Source: Fictibacillus sp. BK138 (GTDB taxonomy: Bacteria > Bacillota > Bacilli > Bacillales > Fictibacillaceae). Taken from it: 64,000 nucleotides of DNA. The stretch covers positions 2,073,413-2,137,412 of the forward strand of contig NZ_SGXL01000001.1 in NCBI RefSeq assembly GCF_004216955.1, written 5' to 3'. Position numbers and translations under genes: made by a program. This document shows, in pieces, positions 9,671 through 26,782 of this stretch (within the stretch, counting starts at the first letter, position 1; each line of letters begins with the position of its first letter). The notes under the pieces are model-generated. The model was given only the letters and a program-made list of their open reading frames with translations. It did not search any database and had not been told where the DNA came from.

Positions 9671-12343
9671 TTACCTTATTTCCCTTTTAAACAGCTGAAA
9701 ACCTGCTAAAGCAAAAGTTGGTATAGATGCCATGCCTAATACGAGCAGCCATTGTCTTAGGGACAGCGAAACTGTGTGGAAAATCTCTTGTAACGGCGGG
9801 ACGTACATTACTACAAGCAGCAATAGAATCGATGAGATGACTGCTAGAACGAGATATCCGTTTTGGAACGGGTTTCTGTGGAAAACGGAACGTTCACTTC
9901 TGCAGTCAAACACATGAATTAATTGCGCCATAACCAATGTTGCAAATGCCACTGACTGTGCCACGATCAGCTGATCTGGATTTTCTTTTAACGTTACCCA
10001 GAATGCTAGAATCGTTGCTGCACCGATTAAGAACCCGCGTGAAACGATTTTCCATCCAAGACCTCTTGAGAAAACCCCTTCTTTTGCCTGCCGCGGTTTT
10101 CGTCTCATTACATCTTCTTCCGCCTGATCCACACCTAAAGCCATTGCAGGCAATCCGTCTGTTACGAGATTCACCCATAATATTTGAATCGGTACTAGCG
10201 GTAAAGGCAGTCCCATGATCATCGCGAAAAGCATAACAAGAATCTCACCAACGTTGGAAGCTAATAGATATCGAATAAACTTACGGATATTTTCATAAAT
10301 GTTTCTTCCTTCTTCAATAGCGGAACGAATGGTTGCGAAGTTATCATCTCCAAGCACAAGAGAAGAAGCTTCTTTCGCTACATCTGTTCCGGTGATCCCC
10401 ATTGCAATTCCGATATTCGCCGACTTAATGGCAGGCGCGTCATTCACACCGTCCCCTGTCATCGCAACCACATGGCCTTTTCTCTGCAGAGACTTTACGA
10501 TTTTTAATTTATGTTCAGGAGATACACGTGCATACACGTATACATTCTCTGAAACTTTGTCCAGTTCTTCGTCATTAAGCTGCGCTAACTCTGCCCCTTC
10601 CATGACTCGGCCGCCTTCAGGGAGCATGTTCAGTTTTTTGGCGATGCTCGCTGCAGTTACTACATGGTCACCTGTGATCATAATCGTTTTAATCCCTGCT
10701 GTCTGGCAGTCTCTTATACTTTCTTCTACTTCTGGACGAGGCGGATCCATCATGCCTTGAAGTCCGACAAAAGTCAGGCTTCTTTCTGCAAAAGAGGCTT
10801 GTGCGTAATATTCCCCTTCTTTAAGTGGCCGAACAGCAACAGCAATCGTTCTCAAAGCTTGACTTCCTAATGCATAGATCGCTTCTTTAATGCGTTCTTT
10901 ATGAGCCTGCTTGATTAACTGTTTCTTATCGTCCCATACAATGTAATCACTTTTTTCCATTAAAACGTCAGGAGCACCTTTTACAACGAGCATCTGATTT
11001 CCTTCTGTATCCTGAACAATGACACTCATCATTTTTCTTGTTGAATCAAAAGGAAACTCATGCTGAATCGTAAATTGTTCACTTAAAGATTCTTTTGTAA
11101 TACCAGCTTTATAGGCACTGACTAATAAAGCCGTTTCCGTTGGATCTCCAACTTCAATAAAAGAACCATTGTTACCTTCTTCAAGAGTAGCGTTATTACA
11201 AAGAGCAGCATAAGCTAGAACTTCTGTAAGCTTATCTCCTCGTTTACCGTCTTCATTTATTCCTGATCCTGCGACTTCGAAACCATCTTCAGTTACGGAC
11301 CAAGTTCTGCCCTGTGACCAGATACGGGTTACCGTCATCTTATTTTGTGTAAGTGTTCCTGTTTTGTCTGAACAGATCACAGTAGCACATCCAAGTGTTT
11401 CAACTGAAGGAAGCTTACGGACAATCGCTCGTTTACGGATCATCTTTTGCACACCTAGCGCGAGAGCAATCGTAACAATAGCTGGCAGCCCTTCAGGAAT
11501 AGCTGCTACGGCAAGTGAAACCCCTGCTAGAATCATGCTGTAAAGATCGTGCCCCTGCAAAACCCCAGCTAGTACAACAAGAACGGTTAACAACAACGCA
11601 AGAGCGATTAAAATTTTTCCGAGCTGTTCAAGTTTCATCTGAAGAGGAGTTGCCAAGTTCTCTGCAGATTGAATTAAGTGAGCGATCTTCCCCATTTCAG
11701 TCTTCATGCCAGTTGCTACTACGATTCCTTGTCCCGTCCCGCGAGTTACCATCGTTCCCATAAATGCCATGTTATCCTGGTCCCCAAGTGTAAGCTCGTC
11801 TGCAGTTAAAATATTGTTATGTTTTTGAGCAGGAACGGATTCACCCGTTAAAGCAGACTCTTCGATTTGAAGGCCTGATGTTTTGAGCAAGCGAATGTCT
11901 GCTCCAACTCTGTCACCACTTTTAATTTTAACTACATCACCTGTAACCACGTCTTTTGCTGCGATTGAAACCCATTTTCCTTCTCTTAAAACCTGTGCAG
12001 TGGGCGCGGATAATTCTTTCAGAGAAGCAAGAGATTTCTCTGCTTTTCTTTCCTGAATAAACCCTAGTATCCCATTCATCACAACGATTAAGATAATTGC
12101 AATCGCATCCAGATACTCACCTAAAAAACCTGACAACAATGTTGCTGCCAAAAGAACGAGTACCATAAAGTCCTTAAACTGTGCCAGGAACATTAGAATA
12201 GCAGACTGCTTCTTTCCTTCTTCTAACTGATTGGGTCCATCAAGCTTCAACCTTTTTTCTTGCTCATTCTTCGTTAGACCTTCATCTAACCTGCTGTTGA
12301 GTATTGATTCAATTTCGTCTTGCGGCAGCTGGTACCAATTCAT
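9671..12343 (-). CDS. yloB: P-type calcium-transporting ATPase
   Basis: This is a type IIA P-type ATPase that pumps Ca2+ out of the cell. The 890-residue product has the N-terminal cation-ATPase domain, the actuator motif [10 protein letters not shown] near residue 180, PEGLPAIV in transmembrane helix 4, the phosphorylation motif DKTGTLTQN near residue 330, the hinge motif [10 protein letters not shown] near residue 600 and hydrophobic C-terminal segments. The ATG at 12343 lies 6 nt after GAGGTGG; a GTG three codons upstream lies in that site. It is divergent from rqcH. In B. subtilis yloA (rqcH), yloB and yloC are neighbours; here yloC is missing. Confidence 0.95.
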   Translation of the reverse strand: MNWYQLPQDEIESILNSRLDEGLTKNEQEKRLKLDGPNQLEEGKKQSAILMFLAQFKDFMVLVLLAATLLSGFLGEYLDAIAIILIVVMNGILGFIQERKAEKSLASLKELSAPTAQVLREGKWVSIAAKDVVTGDVVKIKSGDRVGADIRLLKTSGLQIEESALTGESVPAQKHNNILTADELTLGDQDNMAFMGTMVTRGTGQGIVVATGMKTEMGKIAHLIQSAENLATPLQMKLEQLGKILIALALLLTVLVVLAGVLQGHDLYSMILAGVSLAVAAIPEGLPAIVTIALALGVQKMIRKRAIVRKLPSVETLGCATVICSDKTGTLTQNKMTVTRIWSQGRTWSVTEDGFEVAGSGINEDGKRGDKLTEVLAYAALCNNATLEEGNNGSFIEVGDPTETALLVSAYKAGITKESLSEQFTIQHEFPFDSTRKMMSVIVQDTEGNQMLVVKGAPDVLMEKSDYIVWDDKKQLIKQAHKERIKEAIYALGSQALRTIAVAVRPLKEGEYYAQASFAERSLTFVGLQGMMDPPRPEVEESIRDCQTAGIKTIMITGDHVVTAASIAKKLNMLPEGGRVMEGAELAQLNDEELDKVSENVYVYARVSPEHKLKIVKSLQRKGHVVAMTGDGVNDAPAIKSANIGIAMGITGTDVAKEASSLVLGDDNFATIRSAIEEGRNIYENIRKFIRYLLASNVGEILVMLFAMIMGLPLPLVPIQILWVNLVTDGLPAMALGVDQAEEDVMRRKPRQAKEGVFSRGLGWKIVSRGFLIGAATILAFWVTLKENPDQLIVAQSVAFATLVMAQLIHVFDCRSERSVFHRNPFQNGYLVLAVISSILLLLVVMYVPPLQEIFHTVSLSLRQWLLVLGMASIPTFALAGFQLFKREIR

Positions 12344-12440
12344 AGCTTCCACCTCTAATAAGATTAGTTAAAGCCATTTATATGCAGGCATGTCCGCAAA
12401 AATGCTATACTATGAATCAGAAATAAGAGGTGAACCTATC

Positions 12441-14150
12441 ATGAGTTTTGATGGAATAATGACACGTGCTGTAACTGCTGAACTTCAGGAGACTTTAACA
12501 TCCGGACGAATTTCAAAAGTTTATCAGCCGCATAAAACAGATCTTGTATTTACCATTCGTTCAAACGGAAAAAATCATAAGTTATTAATATCCGCAAATC
12601 CATCATTTGCACGGATACATCTAACAGAACACCAATACGAAAATCCTGACACTCCACCTATGTTTTGTATGCTGCTCAGAAAACATCTAGAAGGTGCTTT
12701 TATTGAAAAAATCGAACAGCTTGATGTGGAACGAATTATAAAGATAACCGTAAAAAACAGAGATGAAATTGGAGATGAGACCACAAAAGTACTTTATGTG
12801 GAAATCATGGGAAGGCACTCAAATATTATTTTGACTGATGAAAAATCCGAGAAAATAATAGACAGCATTAAACATATTCCTAGTTTCCAAAACAGGCATA
12901 GAACCGTCCTTCCCGGTTTTACGTATTTGCTTCCTCCTGCTCAGGAAAAAATTGACCCATTTTCTATTTCGGAGAAAGAAGCATTTATTTCTAAGATTTC
13001 TTGGAATGAAGGAAAATTGGACAAACAGCTTGTTGCCAGATTCAGCGGTTTCTCGCCTTTAATCGCTAAAGAAATACTAGAACGTGCCGGCTTATCTATT
13101 AAAGAACAAGTAGCTGACGCTTTTTTATCAGTAATGAACCAACTGGCAGAAAAACGTTATGAACCGCAGATGATCACTAATGAGAAGAAAGAGTACTTCT
13201 CTGTCATTTCTTTAACTCATATTGATGGAGAAGTTCGCCCTTTTGAAACAGTCAGTAAGCTTCTGGACCGTTTCTTTTATGGAAAAGCTGACCGTGATCG
13301 TATAAAACAACAGGCGAACGATCTTGAGAAATACCTTTCTAATGAGTATGAAAAGATTATTAAAAAGATCGGAAAACTTGAAAAAGAACTCGAACAAACC
13401 GTCAATGCTGAAGAATATCAGCGTAAAGGAGAACTTCTTACTGCATACATGTATATGGCTAAAAAAGGCGATAAAACAATTGAAGTTGAGGATTATTTCA
13501 GTGAAGACCAGCCTTTAGTTAAAATCGAACTTGATCCTCTAAAAACACCAGCTGAAAATGCCCAAAGCTATTTTAAAAAATATGGAAAACTAAAAAAATC
13601 GGTTTCTATCATTAAAGATCAGATTGAAAAATCCAAGAACGAACTTCTCTATTTTGAGCGTCTCATCGTTCAGATGGATTCTGCATCGATGAAAGATGTT
13701 GAGGAAATACGAGAAGAACTTGGTGAAGGCGGTTATTTAAAACATCGTCAGAGCAAACAAAAGAAAAAACAAAACCAAGCACCACAGCCTGAAAAATTCA
13801 TCTCTAGTGATGGAACTGAAATACTAGTCGGAAAGAACAATAAACAAAACGATTATTTAACATTTAAACTATCCCGCGCAAACGAAACTTGGCTTCATAC
13901 AAAAGATATCCCGGGGTCACACGTACTAATACGTTCAGCTGAACCAAGTGAAACAGATATAAAAGAAGCTGCAGTATTAGCAGGATTTTACAGCAAAGCA
14001 AAAAATTCCAGTTCCGTACCTGTTGATTTCACGCTTGTAAAGCATGTTAAGAAACCTAGCGGAGCAAAACCGGGATTTGTAATCTATGATAATCAGCAGA
14101 CTTTGTATGTAACACCTGATGAAGATCTTGTTTTCAAGCTAAAAAAGTAA
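12441..14150 (+). CDS. rqcH: Rqc2 homologue RqcH (NFACT family ribosome quality control factor)
   Basis: RqcH binds obstructed 50S subunits and recruits Ala-tRNA to add C-terminal alanine tails that mark stalled peptides for proteolysis. The 569-residue product has an NFACT-N domain, a central coiled coil (about residues 280-430) rich in Lys and Glu, and an NFACT-R domain near the C-terminus with LHTKDIPGSHVLIR. Older annotation calls this fibronectin-binding protein. The ATG at 12441 follows AAGAGGTGA; an upstream in-frame ATG at 12390 lacks such a site. A TATACT at 12406 could be its -10 box. It is the only plus-strand gene here. Confidence 0.95.
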   Translation: MSFDGIMTRAVTAELQETLTSGRISKVYQPHKTDLVFTIRSNGKNHKLLISANPSFARIHLTEHQYENPDTPPMFCMLLRKHLEGAFIEKIEQLDVERIIKITVKNRDEIGDETTKVLYVEIMGRHSNIILTDEKSEKIIDSIKHIPSFQNRHRTVLPGFTYLLPPAQEKIDPFSISEKEAFISKISWNEGKLDKQLVARFSGFSPLIAKEILERAGLSIKEQVADAFLSVMNQLAEKRYEPQMITNEKKEYFSVISLTHIDGEVRPFETVSKLLDRFFYGKADRDRIKQQANDLEKYLSNEYEKIIKKIGKLEKELEQTVNAEEYQRKGELLTAYMYMAKKGDKTIEVEDYFSEDQPLVKIELDPLKTPAENAQSYFKKYGKLKKSVSIIKDQIEKSKNELLYFERLIVQMDSASMKDVEEIREELGEGGYLKHRQSKQKKKQNQAPQPEKFISSDGTEILVGKNNKQNDYLTFKLSRANETWLHTKDIPGSHVLIRSAEPSETDIKEAAVLAGFYSKAKNSSSVPVDFTLVKHVKKPSGAKPGFVIYDNQQTLYVTPDEDLVFKLKK

Positions 14151-14178
14151 GTTTTCGTTACCTTGTTGTATTTGAAAG

Positions 14179-14308
14179 AGTTGATTTCCGCTCCAGGTAC
14201 TCGCTTTCCGCGGGGCGGGCGGTGAGCCTCCTGGCGCTTTGCGCCTTCAGGAGTCTCACCTGTCCCACTCGTCCCGCAGGAGTCTCGCACCTTGCGCTCC
14301 AATCAACT
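14179..14308 (+). repeat. GC-rich interspersed element, copy 1
   Basis: This 130-bp element is bounded by AGTTGATT and its complement AATCAACT. It contains CTCGCTTTCCGCGGGGCG and a strong central hairpin (GTGAG and CTCCT pairing with AGGAG and CTCAC around a GCGC/GCGC tip). It is much richer in G and C than the flanks. It lies between the convergent rqcH and methyltransferase genes, probably in the 3' untranslated part of rqcH mRNA. Matching copies are at 26783, 31452 and 45678. Confidence 0.93.
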
Positions 14309-14347
14309 TGTCAATGAAGTATTTTCAAAATAATCATTAAGTCAAAA

Positions 14348-14387
14348 GAGCAGGACCGCTATTGATTAGCTGTCCTGCTCTTTTTTT
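14348..14387 (+). terminator. Intrinsic terminator between convergent genes
   Basis: A 9-bp stem (GAGCAGGAC with GTCCTGCTC) is followed on the plus strand by seven T residues, ending rqcH transcription about 200 nt past its stop codon. On the minus strand it is followed by TTTTGAC, so it could also serve the methyltransferase gene, whose last codons lie in the stem. Confidence 0.88.
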
Positions 14388-15034
14388 GCCTTGCTTATAA
14401 TGGCAAGTCCGCCGAGTACTTCTTTATGTGTGACCTCTGTAAAATGAAGTTCTTCGAGCAATGCAGTCATTTCATCTGTCGTGTATCGGTGTCTTCTTGT
14501 ACTGACATTCGACCATTTCAATAATGCCGTTCTCTCAAAACCAGAAATATCATTTTCTTTAGCGTACTGAGCAGCAGTTTCTTGACTCATCTTTTCGCTT
14601 GGATTCAGCATGGCGATAAATCCGTCTTTTTTCAACACACGATTTATTTCCTTGATACCCTTTGACGGATCCGGCAATAAAAACATCACGCAAGTAGACA
14701 GTGCTAGATGAAATGAATCATCTTCAAAAGGCAGCTTTTCTGCATCCGCTACTATAAACTCGCTCTTTCCGCTTAGTTCATGGTAGAAAAATTGCTGAAT
14801 GCTCGCTTTCACCATTTCTGATGAAAGATCAACCCCTACAAGTTTGTTTGCTTCTTCCGCTCCTCGGAGCAACAACCTGCCTGTTCCGCAACCAACATCT
14901 AAAATGTCTTTATCTTCCCAAGAACCAGTCGTTTCTTTCAAAGTATCATGAACATTTTTTAGCCACGATGTTCGAGCCATGCTATCAAAAAATGATACTA
15001 GCTCATCAAATTCTTCCCCGTTCATTTTTCTCAA
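14366..15034 (-). CDS. Class I SAM-dependent methyltransferase, substrate unknown
   Basis: The 222-residue product has a Methyltransf_11/UbiE-type fold: motif I ILDVGCGTGRLL near residue 45, the acidic VGVDLSSEMV strand, then the FIVADAEKLPFEDDSFH motif and IKEINRVLKKDGFI. The start is probably the TTG at 15034, because AAGGAG lies 9 nt before it; the in-frame ATG at 15025 is 18 nt from that site. The gene begins 21 bp after the pyrE stop with no terminator between, so it looks like the last cistron of the pyr operon. I cannot name its substrate. Confidence 0.85.
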   Translation of the reverse strand: MRKMNGEEFDELVSFFDSMARTSWLKNVHDTLKETTGSWEDKDILDVGCGTGRLLLRGAEEANKLVGVDLSSEMVKASIQQFFYHELSGKSEFIVADAEKLPFEDDSFHLALSTCVMFLLPDPSKGIKEINRVLKKDGFIAMLNPSEKMSQETAAQYAKENDISGFERTALLKWSNVSTRRHRYTTDEMTALLEELHFTEVTHKEVLGGLAIISKAKKEQDS

Positions 15035-15662
15035 AATCGTATTCTCCTTAGAAAACTATTTGGAAAAAGTGGCCGCTCCCCAATTTTCAGGGTCTTGCTG
15101 CCATTCTTTTAATAAAGAAAGCCCTTGTTCACTAATCGTTCCACTTTCTTGTGCTTCCTTTATTAATGTACTAAAATTTGTGACCGTTTGGAAGGAAAGA
15201 CCTTCTTTATCGAAAGCTTCTGAGCCTTTTTTAAGTCCGTAGCTGAATATTGCCGCTACACCTAATACTTCCACTCCAGCTTCTTGAAGTGCCTGACAGG
15301 CTTGAATGGAGCTTTTACCAGTAGATATTAAGTCTTCGACAACAACTGCTTTTTTCGTTTTTTCTGTAAGACCTTCGATCTGTTTCCCTTTGCCATGCGC
15401 TTTAGCACTCGATCTTACGTAGCACATGGGTAAATTCATTTGGTCTGCAACGAATGCAGCATGCGGGATTCCAGCAGTAGCTGTACCAGCAATAACATCG
15501 ACTTCGGGATAATACTTTTTGATTAGCGTTACTAACTCTTCTGCAACTTGTCTGCGCAGTTCAGGATAAGCGAGAATCAGCCTGTTATCACAATAAATTG
15601 GAGATTTCATTCCTGAAGACCATGTGTATGGTTCCTCTGGTGAAAGTGTAACAGCTTTGATA

Positions 15663-18071
<2,409 letters not shown>

Positions 18072-18075
<4 letters not shown>

Positions 18076-21000
18076 ACGAGCACCTTTTCATTTTTTGTGA
18101 AGGATGATAGGGCATGAGCTGAGAAGGAAATGGATTCAAGAACTTCTAGTAATGCTACTGATGTATCCAGGTTTGTCAGACAAACCACTCCGTTTTCAGC
18201 ACACTCTCTTCTGATTCTGAAACCGTCTCTTGCAGGAATCTTTCCTTTCGTCAGTGTGTTTACAACGAACTGTGCTTCACCTTTTCGGATGACATCCAGC
18301 AAGTTTCTTCCTGCAGAACCGATTTTGCCGACTACATCTACTGGAATTCCTTCTTTTTCGATGATGCTTGCAGTTCCTTCTGTTGCCATAATGGTGTAGC
18401 CGATCTCGTAAAATCTCTTTACCATTTCAAGGGCTTCAGCTTTATCTTTATCTGCAACTGTAAAGAGTACAGTTCCGTAAGCCGGAATCTTCATTCCAGA
18501 GGCGATAAGTCCTTTGTAGAGCGCTTTTTGTAAATTCTTATCTCTTCCCATTACTTCCCCAGTTGATTTCATTTCAGGTCCTAAATACGTATCGACCCTG
18601 CGCAGTTTGGCAAAGGAGAACACCGGAACTTTAACGGAAACCTCATCAGCTTCCTTTTGATAGCCTGTTTCATATCCTTGTTTCTTTAAGCATTCACCTA
18701 AGATGACTTTTGTTGCGACGTTCGCCATCGGTACACCTGTGATCTTGCTTAAGAATGGAACTGTGCGGCTGGAGCGAGGATTCACTTCAAGTACGTAAAC
18801 CTCATCCTTATGCCAAACAAACTGGATATTCAAGAGACCGACTATATTTAAGCCTTTTGCAATAGAAATCGTTCTGTCGATAATTTTTTGTTTAATCTCT
18901 TCAGGCAGTGTTTGTGGAGGATAGACGGCGATTGAATCACCTGAGTGAACACCTGCTCGTTCAATATGCTCCATCATTCCCGGGATAAAGACGTCGGTTC
19001 CGTCAGAAATCGCGTCAACTTCAATCTCTTTCCCTTCAAGGTATCTGTCTACTAAAACAGGGTGATCAGGGTTAACTCGAGCTGCATTCTCCATATATTG
19101 CAGAAGTTCGCTTTCTTGATAAACAATCTCCATCGCGCGTCCGCCAAGTACATAAGAAGGACGGACGAGCACCGGATAACCGATTGATGATGCTATAGCT
19201 ACCGCGTCTGTTACTGAAAAAGCAGTTTTACCTGCAGGTTGAGGAATACTAAGCTTCTGCATCACTTTTTCAAAACGTTCTCTGTCTTCTGCCAGATCCA
19301 TACTGTCGAGGGAAGTTCCAAGAATTTTGATTCCTCTTCTCTCAAGCTCTTCAGAAAGGTTGATCGCTGTTTGTCCCCCAAACTGCACAATCACTCCTTC
19401 TGGCTTTTCATGCTGAATTACATGCATAACATCTTCTACAGTCAGCGGCTCAAAATAAAGCTTGTCAGACATACTAAAGTCTGTAGAAACTGTTTCAGGG
19501 TTATTATTAATGATGATGGCTTCATAACCTGCTTCTTGAATGGCCCATACTGTGTGAACTGTTGCATAGTCGAATTCAATTCCCTGTCCGATTCTGATCG
19601 GCCCAGAACCTAATACCACTACACTCTTTTTATCTGTGATGACAGACTCATCTTCTTCACCATATGTTCCGTAGTAGTAAGGTGTAGCTGATTCGAATTC
19701 TGCTGCACAAGTGTCTACCATCTTAAAAATCGGCATGATGTTTTCGTTTTGTCTGAATTTATACAGCTCGTATTCATCCATATCCCATGCTTCTGCAATC
19801 CATCTGTCACTGAATCCTTTTTCTTTAGCTTTTTGTAGGATCCCAGCATCATGCTTACGTTCTTTCACTCTGTCTTCAAGCAGAATAATTCCGTGCAGTT
19901 TTTCAAGGAAGAAAAGATCTATCTTCGTCCATTCATGAATTTGTTCAACTGTGATTCCCATTCTGAATGCTTCTGCTATATAGAATAACCTTTCATCATC
20001 AGCTCTCAGAATTTTTTCTTCTACTTCTGATTCTGTAAGATTTTTTTCTTTCACTTCCAGGTGGAAAGCTGAAATTTCAAGAGAGCGCACTGCTTTTAGA
20101 AGTGATTCTTCAAAGTTGCGGCCGATCGCCATAACCTCTCCTGTTGCCTTCATTTGTGTTCCTAGTTTTCGGTTTGCACCTTCGAACTTATCAAATGGCC
20201 ATCTTGGAATCTTAGTTACGATATAATCAAGTGCAGGTTCAAAACAAGCATAAGTTGTGCCTGTTACCGGGTTTTTAACTTCATCCAATGTATAGCCTAC
20301 AGCGATCTTAGCTGCCAGCTTTGCGATCGGATAACCAGTAGCTTTTGAAGCTAATGCTGATGAACGGCTCACCCGTGGATTTACTTCGATTACATAATAT
20401 TGTGAGCTATCTGGATCAAGTGCCAGCTGAACGTTGCAGCCGCCTTCTATTTTTAATGCTCTGATTATTTTTAATGAGGCGTTCCGTAGCAGTTGATAGT
20501 CTCTGTCTGTTAACGTTTGACTCGGTGCAACAACGATTGAATCTCCTGTATGGATTCCCACTGGATCAATGTTTTCCATGTTACATACAACGATAGCAGT
20601 GTCGTTCTTATCTCTCATCACTTCATATTCAATTTCTTTAAAACCAGCGATACTCTTTTCGATCAAAACTTGTCCAACTGGGCTTGCATGCAGTCCTGCT
20701 GGTGTGATCTCTAGAAACTCTTCTTCATCATTTACGATGCCGCCCCCAGTTCCACCAAGTGTAAAGGCTGGACGAATAATCACCGGGTATCCATGTTCTT
20801 CAACAAACTTCCTTGCTTCATCCATGTTATGCACAATCGCACTTTCAGGAACTGGCTCATTCAGTTCTCTCATTAATTCTCTGAATAGATCGCGGTCTTC
20901 TGCCTGCTGAATGGAAGGAAGTTTTGTACCTAATAGTTCCACGTTATATTCTTCTAAAATACCGGAATTGTCGAGCTCGACTGCCATGTTAAGACCCGTT

Positions 21001-21278
21001 TGTCCTCCAAGTGTTGCAAGAAGACCATCTGGTCGTTCCTGACGGATAATTCTTGATACAAACTCAAGTGTTAAAGGTTCGATGTATACTTTATCTGCCA
21101 TGTTCGGGTCTGTCATAATCGTTGCCGGATTTGAGTTTACTAATACAACTTCATATCCTTCTTCTTTTAATGCTTGGCAAGCTTGTGTTCCTGCATAATC
21201 AAACTCCGCTGCTTGTCCAATTACAATCGGCCCTGATCCAATAACTAAAATTTTTCGAATATCATGTCGTTTAGGCAT
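18072..21278 (-). CDS. carB: Carbamoyl phosphate synthase large subunit
   Basis: CarB makes carbamoyl phosphate from bicarbonate, ATP and ammonia channelled from CarA. The 1068-residue product shows the usual internal duplication: two ATP-grasp halves, each opening with a VLVIGSGPI-type motif (residues about 11 and 555), and matching segments ending in [17 protein letters not shown] and [17 protein letters not shown]. The C-terminal MGS-like allosteric domain starts near residue 935. It is the pyrimidine form (pyrAB) by position, overlapping carA by 8 bp. Confidence 0.98.
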
Positions 21279-22364
21279 TCTGCATCAAACCTTCTTTCTT
21301 TGTTGTTTTTATCATGTTCATGAAGTCATCAAAGATTGGATTCGAATCTTGTGGTCCAGGTGACGCTTCAGGATGATATTGGATAGAAAAAGCGGGTTTC
21401 ACTTTATGTTTCAATCCTTCAACTGTTCTATCATTTACAGCCTGATGTGTAAGTTCCAAAGTGGTGTTCATTAATGAATCCTCAGTAACCGCGTAACCGT
21501 GGTTTTGTGAAGTCAGCGCAATCTTACCTGTCTTAAGATCCCTTACAGGATGATTCGATCCGCGATGGCCAAATTTCAGCTTTTCTGTATTACCGCCGCA
21601 AGCTAGAGCGAGAAGCTGGTGACCTAAGCAGATTCCTAAGATCGGAATGTTATAGCTTAAAAGTTCCTGTATCATCGTGATTCCTTCAGGGACATCTTTT
21701 GGATCTCCAGGTCCGTTACTGAGAAGAACACCGTCTGGCTGTAAGCGGATGATATCAGCTGCTGGCGTATTATAAGGGACAACGATAACATCACATAATC
21801 TTCTTGATAATTCTCTCAACATACCTGTTTTTACTCCAAAATCTACAACAACCACTCTATTTCCGCTGTTCGGAAGGTGATACGGTGATTTCGTCGAAAC
21901 TTTTGATACTTGATCAGTTGTTAAAGGTGATGCGTTCATTTCATCAATGATTTCTTTAGCATTTTCAATCGTATTGGACAATCTTCCCTTTAAAGTCCCA
22001 TGCTGTCTGATTTTTCTTGTTAACTTTCTTGTATCTATTCCGTAAAGTCCGGGAATATCTTTAGCCGTTAGCCAGCTGCTTAACGATTGAATTCCTTCAT
22101 GATGATTAGGAAACTCCGCATGTTCGTTTACAATGATACCGCTTGCCGCTGGGCGTATAGATTCATAATCTGAACGGTTGATGCCATAATTCCCTACTAG
22201 CGGATATGTGAAAGTAATGATTTGGTCACAGTATGAAGGATCTGTCAGAACTTCCTGATAGCCTGTCATACTCGTTGTAAAAACAACCTCTCCACTCGAT
22301 TCACGGTTTGATCCAAATGCTAATCCATTGAAAATTGTGCCATCTTCTAAAATTAAATAACGTT

Positions 22365-22368
<4 letters not shown>
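21271..22368 (-). CDS. carA: Carbamoyl phosphate synthase small (glutaminase) subunit
   Basis: CarA hydrolyses glutamine and feeds ammonia to CarB. The 365-residue product has an N-terminal CPSase domain and a class I glutamine amidotransferase domain with the nucleophile in [11 protein letters not shown] and the catalytic His-Glu in [10 protein letters not shown]. It overlaps pyrC by 4 bp and carB by 8 bp. In Bacillus this pyr-operon copy is called pyrAA. Confidence 0.98.
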
Positions 22369-24664
<2,296 letters not shown>

Positions 24665-24678
24665 AATTAAAAGGTGTA

Positions 24679-25998
24679 TTATGCAGCTGTGTCGTTTCCG
24701 TTCGTTTTAAACATCTTTTTCATTAATTCTTTATCATCTTCTTTGCCTGGCAGTACCAGGTTCAAGAAGATTCCGATCAATGTTGCGAGTGCCATTCCAG
24801 CAATCTCAAAGTTTGCATTAATCTTAAGTGCCGCTCCTCCGATTCCAGTTACAAGAATGACAGATGAGATGATCAAGTTTCTTTTATTACCAAAGTCGAT
24901 GTTGTTATCGACAAGCATTCTTAATCCAGAAGAAGCGATGATTCCAAACAAGAGGATCGATACTCCTCCCATTACAGCAGTGGGAATCGTGCTGATTAAG
25001 GCTGTTACTTTCCCCGAGAATCCGAACAGGATGGCTGTCACTGCAGCACCACCTATTACGAAAACCGAGTAAACTCGAGTGATTGCTAATACTCCAATGT
25101 TTTCACCGTAAGTTGTTACTGGCGGTCCACCGATCATGGATCCGATCATTACTCCGATTCCATCTCCTAAGATGGAGCGATGAAGACCAGGCTTTTCAAT
25201 AAAGTTACGTCCTACTACTTTTGATAGTACAAGCTGGTGTCCGATATGTTCAGCAATCGTTACTGCTGCAACAGGCATCATGATCATCGCAATACTCCAA
25301 GAAAAATCAGGTGTATATGTTACAAACGGTATGATGAAATCAGGAGCTTGTATCCATTTTGCTTCTGCCACTTTTGTAAAGTCTACAAGGCCTCTAAAGT
25401 AGGCGAACGTATAACCAGCGATTATTCCGATTAAGATCGGGATGATTCCTAAAATTCCTCTAAAAAAGATGGAGCAAATGATTGTCACTGCCAGTGTGAA
25501 CAGGGCAACTGTAAAGTGAGTTAAGCTGTAGTTTTCAGTTCCGGGTACATTCATTGCCATTCCTACAGCAACATTTGCAAGTCCAAGCCCGATTACGATA
25601 ATAACAGGTCCGACTACTACTGGAGGCAGAATGCGCATCAGCCATTTAAACCCAAAGCCTTTAATGAGCAGTGCGACTACTCCGTATACGAGACCTGCAA
25701 GGAAGCTTCCGAGCATTGCTGCCTCAGGACCGCCAAACGCTTTTACAGTTAAGATCGGTGTTATAAAAGCAAAGCTCGATCCTAAGTAAGCTGGAATCTG
25801 TCCTCTTGTTACTAAAAGATACGCGAGCGTTGCAAGTCCGCTCGATACAAGTGCTACACCAGGATGAAGTCCTACTAAGAACGGTACCAGCACTGTTGCA
25901 CCGAACATTGCGAATAAGTGCTGCAGGCTTAATGTAAGCCATTGAACCGGTGATGGTTTTTCATGTACATCTAAAACTGCTTTCGTATTGTTTTCCAT
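24679..25998 (-). CDS. pyrP: Uracil permease
   Basis: PyrP imports uracil by proton symport and belongs to the NCS2 (nucleobase:cation symporter 2, UraA-like) family. The 439-residue product is hydrophobic throughout, with about 12-14 membrane segments, and carries the AEHIGHQ motif near residue 243 and the GGPPVTTYGENIG substrate motif near residue 290. The second gene of the operon, it lies between two PyrR attenuators. Confidence 0.96.
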   Translation of the reverse strand: MENNTKAVLDVHEKPSPVQWLTLSLQHLFAMFGATVLVPFLVGLHPGVALVSSGLATLAYLLVTRGQIPAYLGSSFAFITPILTVKAFGGPEAAMLGSFLAGLVYGVVALLIKGFGFKWLMRILPPVVVGPVIIVIGLGLANVAVGMAMNVPGTENYSLTHFTVALFTLAVTIICSIFFRGILGIIPILIGIIAGYTFAYFRGLVDFTKVAEAKWIQAPDFIIPFVTYTPDFSWSIAMIMMPVAAVTIAEHIGHQLVLSKVVGRNFIEKPGLHRSILGDGIGVMIGSMIGGPPVTTYGENIGVLAITRVYSVFVIGGAAVTAILFGFSGKVTALISTIPTAVMGGVSILLFGIIASSGLRMLVDNNIDFGNKRNLIISSVILVTGIGGAALKINANFEIAGMALATLIGIFLNLVLPGKEDDKELMKKMFKTNGNDTAA

Positions 25999-26036
25999 TT
26001 TGAATGACCTCCCATTTTAAAAAGCTTTCTTTTCAT

Positions 26037-26143
26037 AAAAAAACCTCTCTTGCTTTAGCAAAAGAGGCCGTGGAGGCACACGCACACACAGGTTCCCTGT
26101 ATTGCACGCGCTTAACACCTCCCTTGCCAGCCTCTCTGGACTG
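26037..26143 (-). promoter_or_regulatory. PyrR-dependent attenuator before pyrP
   Basis: The canonical PyrR loop AGTCCAGAGAGGCT lies at 26142-26129. It is followed by a region that can form an antiterminator and then by a terminator (CCTCTTTTGC stem, 26067-26044) with seven T residues. The loop matches the published Bacillus consensus base for base in the TCCNGNGAGRYT core. Confidence 0.92.
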
Positions 26144-26158
26144 AATTTAAAGGGACAA

Positions 26159-26737
<579 letters not shown>

Positions 26738-26782
26738 TCATCGTTTGCAAAGGTTTTTGTAAACCGTGTTGCTATAAGAAGA

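Noticed and set aside
14093-14302. Short frames encoding KVRDSCGTSGTGETP-like peptides, also at 31433-31621 and 45573-45815
   Set aside because: They arise from translating the repeat element. Their similarity to each other reflects DNA repeat identity, and they have no plausible start signals.
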